Assembly: GCA_035946615.1 (NCBI GenBank)
Contig: DASYZB010000009.1
Span: 1 to 64,000 of the forward strand
DNA length: 64,000 nucleotides
Reading direction: 5' to 3'
From: Verrucomicrobiia bacterium
GTDB lineage: Bacteria > Verrucomicrobiota > Verrucomicrobiia > Limisphaerales > UBA8199
Shown: piece by piece, positions 9,700 through 18,106 of the stretch
How the letters are laid out: each line of letters begins with the position of its first letter
Position numbering within the stretch: position 1 is the first letter of the stretch
Position numbers and translations under genes: made by a program
Notes under the pieces: model-generated
What the model saw: only the letters and a program-made list of their open reading frames with translations
The model's database searches: none
What the model was told of the DNA's origin: nothing

Positions 9700-11205
9700 T
9701 TATCTTCTGCGGCGCAACCAGACGAGAGAGCCGAGGCCGAGGATGGAGCCGGGCATGGCGGCGAGGAGAATCCATTGGGCGCCCTGGAGTTGGGAGCGGG
9801 TCATGAGGAGTTTGTATTCGGTGACAGGGCGCGGGCCGACGCCTTCGAGGAGTTGTGGGCGGTCGAGGAGCCAATTGGCGGCCAGGACGCCGAAGTCCCG
9901 ATTGGCTGCGGAGTCGATTTGGTGGTTAGCGAGGAAGATGGAATCACCGGAAACGACGATACGGGTGGTGCCGCGCTCGGTGGTGAGGCCTTTGATGTCG
10001 CCTTTCTCGACAGCGACGATGAGCGGGAAGGCCTGATGGTCACGGGGGTTGGTGTCTTTGATGAAGGAATTGGGGCTGGAGAAGGCGAGTTCCTCGACGT
10101 GCGGCGCATCGGGAGCTTGGGAGCGGGAGTGGATTTTGCCGATGGAGCGAGGGAGGATAAGCTGGAGGCGGAGGTCCTGGAGTGGGTTGACGATAGGATG
10201 ATTGCCGAAAGTATCGACGATAACATCGGAGCCGGCGATGGAGTGGTCGGGGTGTTCGGAGATGATGTTGGTGGTGACGTTGACACCCCATTTGGCGAGC
10301 AGGGGCTCGAGGCCGGTATCGCCATTTTTGAGGGAAAGGACGCTGAACAGGGCAAAGAGGCGCCCGCCCTGGTTAAGGTATTGATCGATGCGGGCCAGTT
10401 CGGAGGGTTCGAGTTTGGAATTGGGGCCGGCGATGACCAGGAGGTTGCAATGCTGGGGGTCGAGAGGGGCGTTGGTGCCCAGGAGATTGACGGGGAGTGG
10501 TTGAATATAATTCTCGCGGAGGGCGGAGGCGAACTTGACGTAACCGACGCTGTCATCGCCGTCGTCGATCTGGTGTTCGCCGTGGCCGATGAGGAACCAG
10601 GTCTGGAAGGGGGCCGGGTTGCTGACAAAGATGAGAGCGGAATCGAAGGCGCGTTCGCCGGCAAAGGCGACGGGCTTGCGGCGGAACTCGCGCTGGGTTT
10701 CGTTGGGGACGCGTTCGAGGGCGTATTGGGCGATAGCGGCGCCATCGACGGGTTTGACGCGGCCCTGACCGGCGTCAAAGATGATGAGGCTTTTGGCGGT
10801 GGGCGAGGCGAGGAAGCGGTATTTGAGTTTAAGCTGCTGAGCGGCGCCTGGGTCGCGGTTATAGTCGATGATTTGTATGGAGAGGTTGCGATTGACGGCG
10901 CGGTATTCGTTGAGGAGATCGACGATGGGTGTGAAGAAGGGGTCGTCGCGGTCATAATAGACGGTGACCTTGACCTGGTTTGTGAGGGAATGGAGGAACT
11001 GAACGGTGCGCGGTGCGAGGGTGGTTTTGGCGTTGGAATTGACATGCCAGCGGTGGAAATAATCGTGGCTGAGGTAATTGACCATGACGACCACGGCGAG
11101 GACAACAAGGACGACCAGGACGACGTTGAAGCCGATGGCCCACCTGCGGAACGGGGAGAAGCTGGGGGGGGCTTTACTGGGAGGGCGGTGGGATGGAATG
11201 CTCAT
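9700..11205 (-). CDS. GldG-like ABC transporter auxiliary protein
   Basis: About 501 residues from the ATG at 11203-11205 (MSIPSHRPP). A longer open frame reaches 11265 but runs into a low-complexity repeat, so I do not use it. A membrane helix (FNVVLVVLVVLAVVVMVNYL) is followed by the ABC_transp_aux/GldG region, including VTVYYDRDDPFFTPIVDLLNEY, WFLIGHGEHQIDDGDDSVGY and LLVIAGPNSKLEPSELARID, and a second helix near the C-terminus (ILLAAMPGSILGLGSLVWL). GldG partners GldA/GldF in gliding Bacteroidetes; outside that phylum the role is unknown. The start codon and its AAGAGG-like ribosome site lie inside a duplicated repeat. Confidence 0.88.
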   Translation of the reverse strand: MSIPSHRPPSKAPPSFSPFRRWAIGFNVVLVVLVVLAVVVMVNYLSHDYFHRWHVNSNAKTTLAPRTVQFLHSLTNQVKVTVYYDRDDPFFTPIVDLLNEYRAVNRNLSIQIIDYNRDPGAAQQLKLKYRFLASPTAKSLIIFDAGQGRVKPVDGAAIAQYALERVPNETQREFRRKPVAFAGERAFDSALIFVSNPAPFQTWFLIGHGEHQIDDGDDSVGYVKFASALRENYIQPLPVNLLGTNAPLDPQHCNLLVIAGPNSKLEPSELARIDQYLNQGGRLFALFSVLSLKNGDTGLEPLLAKWGVNVTTNIISEHPDHSIAGSDVIVDTFGNHPIVNPLQDLRLQLILPRSIGKIHSRSQAPDAPHVEELAFSSPNSFIKDTNPRDHQAFPLIVAVEKGDIKGLTTERGTTRIVVSGDSIFLANHQIDSAANRDFGVLAANWLLDRPQLLEGVGPRPVTEYKLLMTRSQLQGAQWILLAAMPGSILGLGSLVWLRRRR

Positions 11206-11346
11206 AGAGGAGGCCTCTTCCCGGCCCTCGCCCCCTGGGAAGGGGAGAGGGAGAAACATCGGCATATTAGAGGTGATGGAATGCTCACAGAGAACCCTCT
11301 CCCCTGCCCTCTTCCCTTGGGAAGGGGAGAGGGAGAGGCATGGGCG
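11192..11346. repeat. Two direct copies of a ~72-bp palindromic repeat
   Basis: Copy 1 (11192-11263) and copy 2 (11275-11346) share GATGGAATGCTCA, then AGAG, C/T-rich text, TGGGAAGGGGAGAGGGAGA and a CAT-GGCG end, offset by 83 bases. Inside each copy a CCCTCTCCCC-like arm faces a GGGGAGAGGG arm, so each can fold. Copy 1 contains the gldG start codon (CAT at 11203-11205 on the plus strand); the same place in copy 2 reads CAC, i.e. GTG on the gene strand. Confidence 0.8.
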
Positions 11347-11370
11347 AATTGAAGGTGTGGTTCATGTATG

Positions 11371-12123
11371 CTATTTCCAGCGGCGGCTCTCGACTACGCG
11401 GAGGGTCAGGAACAGGAAAAAAAGCGTCAGGGAGACATAGAGCACGACGGGCCGGCTATCGATGACACCGCGGGCGAAGTCGTGCATTTGGTCGAAAAAG
11501 TTCAAGGATGACAGGACCTGAGTTTGCCAGGTGGCCTGGAGGGGGATATGGGAGGCCAGGACACTGACGAGAAAGAGGCTGCCGCCGAAGACGAGGGAAA
11601 TCATGGCGGCGGCGACCTGGCTGCGGGTGAGAGCGGAGGCGCAGAGGCCGAGGGAAACAAAGAGGCAGCCCAACAAGACGATGCCCAGGAACGTGCTGGC
11701 GAGGGTGCCGGGGTCCAGAGCGGCGGGGTCGGAGGTATAATGGCGCACGACGAGGAGGCAGAGGAGGAGGGGGAGCCACATCAGGAGGAAGAAGACGATG
11801 CCGGCGGTGAACTTGGCCAGAACGACCTGGAGATCGCTGACGGGGGTAGTCATGAGGGTTTCGAACGTGCCGGTAAACTTTTCCAGGGCAAAGAGGCGCA
11901 TGGTAATGACCGGGGTGGCCAGGAGGAGGATGAGCCAAAAGAAGGGAGTGATATAAAAGACCTCGGTGATGGGCATGGTGGTGGGTTCCTGCTGGAGGTT
12001 GACCAGGAGGACGACAAAGCTCAGGCCCAGGAGGAAGACAGAGGCGGCGATAATGAGGTAGCCGGTGATGGAAAAGAAATAACCGGCCAACTCGCGGCGT
12101 GTGAGGGTGCAAAAGGCCTGCAT
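11371..12123 (-). CDS. ABC transporter permease, GldF-like
   Basis: 250 residues with about six membrane segments: GYLIIAASVFLLGLSFVVLLV, FFWLILLLATPVITMRLF, IVFFLLMWLPLLLCLLVV, FLGIVLLGCLFVSLGLCAS, MISLVFGGSLFLVSVLA and VVLYVSLTLFFLFLTL. The N-terminal TRRELAGYFFSITGYLI and the motif EKFTGTFETLMTTPVSDLQVVLAKF are typical of ABC-2/GldF permeases. Its ATG overlaps the stop of the ATPase gene (ATGA), so translation is likely coupled. It would form the membrane channel with the ATPase and the GldG-like protein; cargo unknown. Confidence 0.9.
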   Translation of the reverse strand: MQAFCTLTRRELAGYFFSITGYLIIAASVFLLGLSFVVLLVNLQQEPTTMPITEVFYITPFFWLILLLATPVITMRLFALEKFTGTFETLMTTPVSDLQVVLAKFTAGIVFFLLMWLPLLLCLLVVRHYTSDPAALDPGTLASTFLGIVLLGCLFVSLGLCASALTRSQVAAAMISLVFGGSLFLVSVLASHIPLQATWQTQVLSSLNFFDQMHDFARGVIDSRPVVLYVSLTLFFLFLTLRVVESRRWK

Positions 12124-13082
12124 CAGTGGTCCTCCTCGTCGGGGCGAGTGACCTGGAGGTAGATGTCTTCGAGGGAATGGCTTTTGCGGGTCAGTTCGCG
12201 GAGGGGCCAGCCGCGTTCGCGGGCGAGGGCAAAGACGCGGGGGCGCAGGTCCAAGCCGTTGCGCGGGGTGAGGGCGCAGCGGAAGAAATCGCCCTCGGCG
12301 GCGGAGACATCAAATTGTTCGATTTCGGGCATTTCGAGCCAGCATTGGCGGAGGTCGGCCAGGGGGGCGGCGATTTCGGCGAGGACCTGGCTGTTGCTGC
12401 TCATGAGGCGCTGGAGGTTTTCGGGGGTGTCGGCGGCGAGGATTTTGCCTTCATACATGATGACCATGCGGTTGCAGGTCATTTCGGCCTCGGGCAGGAT
12501 GTGGGTGGAGATGAGGACGGTATGGGCCTGGGCGAGGCCCTTGATGAGCTGGCGCACGGAGCGGATTTGGTGCGGGTCCAGGCCGATAGTGGGTTCATCG
12601 AGGATGATGAGTTCGGGTTCATGGACGAGGGCATCGGCCAGGCCGACGCGCTGGCGGTAGCCTTTGGAGAGCTGGCCGATGATGCGGCGCGAGACCTCGG
12701 TGAGGCTGCATTGTTCCATGACACAATCGACGCGGCGCCGGGAGGACTTGACGTCCAGCCCCTTGAGACGGGCCCTGAACTTGAGGTATTCGCGCACGCG
12801 CATGTCGGCATGGAGCGGGTTGTTTTCGGGCATGTAACCGATGCGGCGGCGCACTTCGTTGGAGTGGTGAAAGACATCGAGTCCGGCGACGCGCACGGTG
12901 CCGGAGGTGGCAGGGAGGTAGCAGGAGAGGATGCGCATGGTGGTGCTCTTGCCGGCCCCATTGGGGCCCAGCAGGCCTACAACTTCTCCGCGCCTGACCG
13001 TAAACGAGATGTTCGACACAGCGGTTTGACCGGCATACCGTTTGGTCAGGTTCGCCACTTCGATCATCAATTCATCGTTCAT
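12123..13082 (-). CDS. ABC transporter ATP-binding protein, GldA-like
   Basis: 319 residues. Walker A is GPNGAGKST (about residues 38-46), the signature stretch is SKGYRQRVGLADAL, Walker B is ELIILDEPTIGLDP and the H-loop is HTVLISTHILPEAE. The C-terminal 90 residues match the extension of the CcmA/NatA/GldA subgroup. It is first in the five-gene minus-strand run. The start chosen (MNDELMIEVANLTKRY) gives the standard N-terminus of the family. It energises the GldF-like permease. Confidence 0.93.
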   Translation of the reverse strand: MNDELMIEVANLTKRYAGQTAVSNISFTVRRGEVVGLLGPNGAGKSTTMRILSCYLPATSGTVRVAGLDVFHHSNEVRRRIGYMPENNPLHADMRVREYLKFRARLKGLDVKSSRRRVDCVMEQCSLTEVSRRIIGQLSKGYRQRVGLADALVHEPELIILDEPTIGLDPHQIRSVRQLIKGLAQAHTVLISTHILPEAEMTCNRMVIMYEGKILAADTPENLQRLMSSNSQVLAEIAAPLADLRQCWLEMPEIEQFDVSAAEGDFFRCALTPRNGLDLRPRVFALARERGWPLRELTRKSHSLEDIYLQVTRPDEEDH

Positions 13083-13386
13083 GGATGCAACCCAATCTCA
13101 ATTGTAAGCAGGAACGGGCTGGGTGAGCCAACACAAAATGAAAGAGGGGAAGAATTCACATAGATAACAAATCTTCAATGCTCAATTTTTGGCGCCTGGT
13201 GACCCGGGGAGAGGGGTCCCTCTTTACAGTCCATCCAACGGTCCTCCCGGTAATGCTCGATGATCGATGCTCATTCATTGAGCATTGAGAATTGAGCATT
13301 TTTTATTTTTCATTTCGGCCCTTTTTCACCCGAAACTCAACCCACTCCATACAAAGCTCATTGACATAAACGGCCACAGGAGGCAC
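13083..13386. repeat. Intergenic region with AATGCTCAATT inverted/direct repeats
   Basis: This 304-base gap separates the divergent ABC and DUF2851 genes. AATGCTCAATT at 13177-13187 is matched in inverted orientation by AATTGAGCATT at 13290-13300, and the core ATTGAGCATT occurs twice in a row (13277-13286 and 13291-13300). The T/A-rich ends after each arm look like a small interspersed repeat (REP/MITE-like) rather than a promoter. A clear AGGAGG ribosome site for the plus-strand gene lies at about 13378-13383. Confidence 0.6.
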
Positions 13387-14928
13387 ATGATTGGCCCGGT
13401 GAGGCTGATGCTGGACAACTTTTACGCCGAGGCCCGCGTGCGGTGTGGCGCGGTGCTCGTGCTGCAGGAGGACGCCCAATCCCCGCCGGAGCGGCTCTTG
13501 CAAAGGATTTGGCAACATCAACGTTTGCTGCGCGATCAATTGAAGACCTTGGACGGCCAGCCGCTGCGCATTCTTCATCCGGGCTTTCATAACGTCGAGA
13601 GCGGGCCGGATTTCCGTGGAGCGGTGGTGCAGTTTGGGGACGAGCCAGCCCGTTCGGGCGATGTCGAGTTGGATTTGCGCGCAAATGGGTGGCATGCGCA
13701 TGGCCATGACCGCAACCCGGCTTTCGCAAATGTAATTCTGCATGTGGTATGGGACGCCGACCCGCCCGCAGGCCCCAGTAGCGGTCGGCCAGTATTGCTG
13801 CTGCGCCAGGTCCTGGATGCTCCTCTAGGCGAGCTGAGCTTGTGGCTGGGCGGAGAGGCCAGTTCGGGGCTGCCGGAGCAATGGCGTGGCCGTTGTTGCG
13901 CGCCTTTGGGGGGATTGAAGCCGGCCGAGCAACTCGAACTGCTGCACCAGGCGGCCCAGGTGCGGCTGCGGAGCAAGGCGGCGCAATTCCAGGCGCGAGC
14001 GAGGCAGGAGGGCTGGGAACAAGCGCTCTGGGAGGGGCTGTTTCGAGGGCTGGGGTACAAGCATAATGTGTGGCCGATGCAACGGCTGGCGGAGCTGCGC
14101 CCACGCTGGGGGTTGATTGCGGGTGAGGAAGCAGGCCGCCTGGGGCGGGACCGGGTTTCGGGCAGGGGCGGAGGAGGCGGAGAGGGCGGCAATCCGGGCA
14201 GGGCACAGGTGATGCAGGCGCGTCTGCTGGGTTTGAGCGGGTTATTGCCGGTGGAGTTAAAGGGTGGCCAGGCAGGCACGGACCGATATGTGCGCGGGCT
14301 TTGGGACAGTTGGTGGCGTGAACGGGATGGGTTTGCCGAGGCGATTCTGCCGCGGGGGTTGTGGCATTTGCACGGGATGCGTCCGGCGAATCATCCGCAA
14401 CGTCGGCTGGCCTTGGCGTCGGGGTGGGCGGCGGGGGGATGTGTGGCGTCGAGGCTGGAGGGATGGTGCGCGCAAGAGGGGCCGGAGAGGGCGGTGGGGC
14501 AAAAGCTGCACGAGTTGCTGGAGTTGGCCCCGGACGAGTTTTGGTCGTATCATTGGACGCTGAGTTCGCGGCGACTCAGGAAGGCCCAGCCGCTGCTGGG
14601 GGCGAGTCGGGTAACGGACCTGGCGGTGAATGTGGTATTGCCGTGGCTGTGGGCGCGGGCGTTGGAAGGCAAAGCGGGCGGGGTACAGGAGGGGCTGGAG
14701 GGGCGGTTTATGCGGTGGCGGGCGGCGCAGGACAATTCGGTGCTGCGTCTGGCGCGTGAGCGGCTTTTAGGGGGCGCGGGGCTGCAGTCGTTGCCGGGGG
14801 CGGCGGCGCAGCAGGGGTTGATGCAAATTGTGCGGGATTTTTGCGAGCACTCGAACGCGGTGTGCGACAATTGCAAGCTGCCGGCGCTGGTGAAGGAGAT
14901 GTTTGCAGGGAAAGGGAAAAGGGATTGA
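13387..14928 (+). CDS. DUF2851 family protein
   Basis: About 513 residues from the ATG at 13387, chosen because AGGAGG sits 4-9 bases upstream and because the upstream open frame has no conserved text. The N-terminal part shows the DUF2851 pattern: YAEAR, then ILHPGFHNVESGPDFRGAVV and GDVELDLRANGWHAHGH, then NVILHVVWDAD. The C-terminus carries four cysteines in CEHSNAVCDNCKLPALV that could bind a metal. The function of the family is unknown. It is cytoplasmic by appearance (no signal or membrane segment) and lies ahead of thiE, separated by 114 bases. Confidence 0.88.
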   Translation: MIGPVRLMLDNFYAEARVRCGAVLVLQEDAQSPPERLLQRIWQHQRLLRDQLKTLDGQPLRILHPGFHNVESGPDFRGAVVQFGDEPARSGDVELDLRANGWHAHGHDRNPAFANVILHVVWDADPPAGPSSGRPVLLLRQVLDAPLGELSLWLGGEASSGLPEQWRGRCCAPLGGLKPAEQLELLHQAAQVRLRSKAAQFQARARQEGWEQALWEGLFRGLGYKHNVWPMQRLAELRPRWGLIAGEEAGRLGRDRVSGRGGGGGEGGNPGRAQVMQARLLGLSGLLPVELKGGQAGTDRYVRGLWDSWWRERDGFAEAILPRGLWHLHGMRPANHPQRRLALASGWAAGGCVASRLEGWCAQEGPERAVGQKLHELLELAPDEFWSYHWTLSSRRLRKAQPLLGASRVTDLAVNVVLPWLWARALEGKAGGVQEGLEGRFMRWRAAQDNSVLRLARERLLGGAGLQSLPGAAAQQGLMQIVRDFCEHSNAVCDNCKLPALVKEMFAGKGKRD

Positions 14929-14965
14929 TTAGCCGCAAAAGAACGCAAGGAACGCAAAGCCAAGG
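14929..14965. repeat. AACGCAAGGAACGCAAAG short repeat motif
   Basis: Directly after the DUF2851 stop the text AGCCGCAAAAGAACGCAAGGAACGCAAAGCC contains a GAACGCAA unit repeated twice at 9-base spacing. Motifs of this type are common as interspersed intergenic repeats in soil bacteria. No gene or terminator is visible in the rest of this 114-base gap. Confidence 0.4.
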
Positions 14966-15042
14966 GTCCTCAACGCTACACACCCTGTTTCCTACGGTCT
15001 TGCCGCCGAGCGCGCTTCTGACTACAACTGCCTCTGTTTTGG

Positions 15043-15720
15043 ATGAAACCGCTCCAGGAATGCAGGCTTTATGCGTTTGTTGATACGAGCTACCTCCATG
15101 GCCGGAGGCCCCAACAAATCGCCGCGCAGCTTTGCGCAGGGGGCGCCGACCTGATTCAGTTGCGGGCCAAAGGGGCTTCCAAAGATGAAGTCCGGCAGAT
15201 GGCCGAGGCGATTCTGCCCGTGACCCGCCGGGCGAATGTGGGTCTTATCATCAACGATCACCTCGATATAGCGATTGAAACCGGGGCGGATGGTTGTCAC
15301 CTGGGCCAGGAGGATTTCTTCGGGGGGGGCCACACCCGGGTTTCTGAATTATTTGCCGGGCAAGCGGGCAAATCGTTTCCGAACTCCAAGGTGCGCATCG
15401 GCCTGAGCACCCATTCGCCCGGACAGGCGCTCGAGGCGCATGGTGCAGGGGCGGATTATTTAGGGATCGGGCCGGTCTATTCCACCGGGACCAAGCCGCA
15501 GGCCAAACCTGTCACGCTCCAATACGTCCGCTGGGCTGCAGGGCATTTACTGGCAACCATTCCCTGGTTCGCCATTGGGGGAATCGATTTAGGCAACCTC
15601 GATGACGTGCTGGCGGCGGGAGCGACACGGATTTGTGTGGTGTCCGCAATCCTGAACGCTGAAGATTTGACAGCGGCCTGCCGGGCCTTTAAAGAGCGGT
15701 TGTGTTTTCCTAAACTTTAG
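15043..15720 (+). CDS. thiE: Thiamine phosphate synthase
   Basis: 225 residues, normal length. It joins the HMP-diphosphate and thiazole-phosphate moieties to make thiamine phosphate. Visible motifs are IQLRAKGASKDEV (phosphate/Lys segment), LIINDHLDIAIETGADGCHLGQEDF, GLSTHSPGQALEA, ADYLGIGPVYSTGTKP and FAIGGIDLGNLDDVLAAGATRICVVSAIL, in the usual (beta/alpha)8 order. The PfkB kinase gene follows after 21 bases and may be co-transcribed. No thiamine (THI-box) leader was recognised upstream and no ribosome site is obvious. Confidence 0.92.
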   Translation: MKPLQECRLYAFVDTSYLHGRRPQQIAAQLCAGGADLIQLRAKGASKDEVRQMAEAILPVTRRANVGLIINDHLDIAIETGADGCHLGQEDFFGGGHTRVSELFAGQAGKSFPNSKVRIGLSTHSPGQALEAHGAGADYLGIGPVYSTGTKPQAKPVTLQYVRWAAGHLLATIPWFAIGGIDLGNLDDVLAAGATRICVVSAILNAEDLTAACRAFKERLCFPKL

Positions 15721-15741
15721 AAGACAGATGGACTTGAACCT

Positions 15742-16641
15742 ATGAGTGTTTTGATTGTCGGCTCGACAGCGCTTGATTCGATTAAGACTCCGACCGCCGA
15801 AAACCCGCGTCTGCTGGGCGGCTCGGCCAGCCACGCGGCGGTGGCCGCCAGCTTCTTCAGCCCGGTCAGGCTGGTTGGAGTTGTTGGGGAAGATTTTCCA
15901 AAACGGTATTTGCAGGTCTATCGCCGGAACAAAATCGATCTGAAAGCCCTGCAGATTCTGCCCGGTAAAACCTTTCATTGGTCGGGGGAATACGAGGCCA
16001 ATATGAACAACCGGCGCACGCTCCTGACCGAATTGGGGGTCTTCGAAACCTTCAGCCCGACCCTGCCCAATTCGCATCAGAAGGCCCCGTTTGTGTTGCT
16101 GGCCAATATCGCGCCGGGGCTTCAACTGCACGTTCTGGACCAAATGCGGCACCCCCGATTTGTGGCTGCCGATACGATGGACCTCTGGCTCAATATAGCC
16201 CTGCCGGACTTATTGAAGCTGCTGAAGCGATTGGACGCCTTTGTCCTCAACGACAGCGAAGCTCACCAACTCACCCAGGAGGAGAACCTCTTCGGGGCAT
16301 TAAAGAAAATCCATAAGCTCGGGCCCAGGTACGTAGTGATTAAAAAGGGTTCGCACGGTTCGCTGCTCTCTGGTCCGCAGGGATTGTTCATTTGCCCGGC
16401 GTACCCCTTGCGCAAGGTTGTCGATCCAACCGGAGCGGGCGACTCGTTCGTTGGGGGGATGATGGGGTATCTTTCCAGTTGCGCAGGCTCAGTGGAGCGG
16501 AACATCCGGCGCGCGATGATCTACGGAACAGTCGTGGCCTCCTTCTGCTGCGAAGGCTTTGGGCTGACGCGCACAATGCGCATCACTCGCCGCCACATCG
16601 AAAAGCGCGTCAAGGAGTTGGAGGCCCTGACAAGATTCTAG
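15742..16641 (+). CDS. PfkB family carbohydrate kinase
   Basis: 299 residues. It opens with LIVGSTALDSIKTP and LLGGSASHAAVAASFF (the N-terminal GGxxxN-like region in a variant form) and ends with the PfkB signature DPTGAGDSFVGGMMGYL, where the Asp of GAGDS is the catalytic base. YVVIKKGSHGSLL is the ATP-side strand. The family phosphorylates sugars or nucleosides; substrate unknown. HMP kinases belong to a related fold, but the sequence looks closer to ribokinase/adenosine-kinase types, so a role in thiamine synthesis is not supported beyond adjacency to thiE. Confidence 0.88.
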   Translation: MSVLIVGSTALDSIKTPTAENPRLLGGSASHAAVAASFFSPVRLVGVVGEDFPKRYLQVYRRNKIDLKALQILPGKTFHWSGEYEANMNNRRTLLTELGVFETFSPTLPNSHQKAPFVLLANIAPGLQLHVLDQMRHPRFVAADTMDLWLNIALPDLLKLLKRLDAFVLNDSEAHQLTQEENLFGALKKIHKLGPRYVVIKKGSHGSLLSGPQGLFICPAYPLRKVVDPTGAGDSFVGGMMGYLSSCAGSVERNIRRAMIYGTVVASFCCEGFGLTRTMRITRRHIEKRVKELEALTRF

Positions 16642-16648
16642 CCTGAAG

Positions 16649-16678
16649 GCCAAAGGCCTCCTCTATGCCAGCCCAGGG
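16649..16678. repeat. Interspersed repeat, partial copy (matches 25957-25986)
   Basis: Thirty bases beginning GCCAAAGGCCTC and ending CCAGCCCAGGG match 26 of 30 positions in the intergenic element at 25957-25986. The two sites are 9 kb apart and both lie outside genes, which marks a dispersed repeat family. Confidence 0.7.
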
Positions 16679-16771
16679 TGTTTCGGTTGAAAGCCGTTTA
16701 GGCCCTTTTACCCCGCCTTGCAAACTCTCTGTGTGGCCTATATTGTGCTGCCAGACTGATTGAAGTTTTTT

Positions 16772-18106
16772 ATGAAACGACGAGTAATTTACGGGGTGGT
16801 GTTGGTGGTTCTGAGCATCAATTTGATTATCGGAGCGCGCGTCTATTTCAGCACCGCCCAAGCCGCTGAGAAGGATTCGCCCTATCCGAGTTTGGAGCTT
16901 TTCTCCTTCGTGATGGAGAAAGTGCGCAAGGACTACGTTGATGGCAAGAATCTGACCTATCAAGACCTGGTGTATGGAGCGCTTAAGGGGATGCTCAATA
17001 CCCTGGACCCACACAGCGAATTCATGGAACCTGAACAGTACAAGGAACTTCAGAATGATACCCAGGGCGCCTTTGGCGGTTTGGGCATCGTAGTCTCGAT
17101 GCGAGACAACTTCATTACTGTCGTCGCCCCGATGGATGACAGTCCCGGCTTTAAGGCCGGCATTATGTCCGGTGACAGGATTATTCGGGTGGACGGGAAA
17201 AGCACAGAAAAGTTGGGGCTGCAAGAGACGGTAAAGACGCTGCGGGGGGACCCTGGGACCGACGTGCGACTGACTATTTTTCGGCCTTCAACCAGCCAGG
17301 TCAAGGAGTACAAATTGACGCGCTCGGTCATTAATGTCGATATGGCCAAAGACATCAATGGGAAAAAGGAGTTTCCATTAGGCGAGAACAAGATCGGCTA
17401 TGTGCGCCTGGTTCAGTTTGGAGAGAAGACCAGCGACGAACTCGAGGCGGCGTTGAATAAGCTCAAGTCCGAACATATGCAGGGCTTGATCCTGGATTTA
17501 CGATGGAATCCCGGCGGATTGCTCGAACAGGCGGTGGATGTATGCGAGAAGTTCCTCCCCCGAGGCACCCTGATTGTAACAACCGAAGGCCGTAACCCTG
17601 CCCAGGATTCAGAACACCGCGCCACCGGGAGCGGAGATGAGTTGCACGATATGCCGATGGTTGTGCTGGTGAACGGGTACAGCGCCAGCGCCTCGGAAAT
17701 TGTGGCGGGCTGCCTCCAAGACCTCAAACGCGGCATTATCCTGGGCGAGAAGACCTTCGGCAAAGGGTCCGTGCAAAGCATCATGCCATTGAAAGACGGT
17801 TCGGCATTGCGCCTGACCACCGCAAAGTATTACACCCCAAGTCACAAAGTCATTCATGAACGCGGCATTACTCCCGACATCATCGTGCCAGTCACCGACG
17901 AGCAGGACCGCGATATGCAACTCCAGCGGGCGCCGGGCGGTTTGCAAAGCCTGGAGCAACCCGAGCGTGATCGGCTAGAGCACCTGCAGGACCCTCAGAT
18001 CGATCGGGCAATGGACCTGCTGAAGGGCATCACCCTGTTCACGCAGCGGACACCCCTGGCGGACAAACGGGTAGCCAGAAACGAAAAGGTGCCTGTCCCG
18101 CAGTAA
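16772..18106 (+). CDS. S41 family C-terminal processing peptidase
   Basis: About 444 residues from the ATG at 16772; a TTG four codons earlier is possible. A basic start and a hydrophobic segment (VIYGVVLVVLSINLIIGA) form a signal anchor, placing the protease in the periplasm. A PDZ domain (AFGGLGIVVSMRDNFITVVAPM to SGDRIIRVDGKST) is followed by the protease core with LDLRWNPGGLLEQAVDV, the catalytic Ser in NGYSASASEIVAG and the catalytic Lys in GEKTFGKGSVQS. It trims protein C-termini. Its TAA overlaps the ATG of tsaD (TAATG), so the two are translationally coupled. Confidence 0.94.
   Translation: MKRRVIYGVVLVVLSINLIIGARVYFSTAQAAEKDSPYPSLELFSFVMEKVRKDYVDGKNLTYQDLVYGALKGMLNTLDPHSEFMEPEQYKELQNDTQGAFGGLGIVVSMRDNFITVVAPMDDSPGFKAGIMSGDRIIRVDGKSTEKLGLQETVKTLRGDPGTDVRLTIFRPSTSQVKEYKLTRSVINVDMAKDINGKKEFPLGENKIGYVRLVQFGEKTSDELEAALNKLKSEHMQGLILDLRWNPGGLLEQAVDVCEKFLPRGTLIVTTEGRNPAQDSEHRATGSGDELHDMPMVVLVNGYSASASEIVAGCLQDLKRGIILGEKTFGKGSVQSIMPLKDGSALRLTTAKYYTPSHKVIHERGITPDIIVPVTDEQDRDMQLQRAPGGLQSLEQPERDRLEHLQDPQIDRAMDLLKGITLFTQRTPLADKRVARNEKVPVPQ

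Noticed and set aside
9604-11352. 582-codon open frame on the plus strand opposite gldG/DUF4340
   Set aside because: It is an antisense shadow caused by high-GC codon bias; its text is E/G/D/A-rich without any domain, while the minus-strand genes have clear families.
12126-13163. 345-codon plus-strand frame opposite the ABC ATPase
   Set aside because: Shadow frame; the opposite strand has complete Walker and signature motifs.
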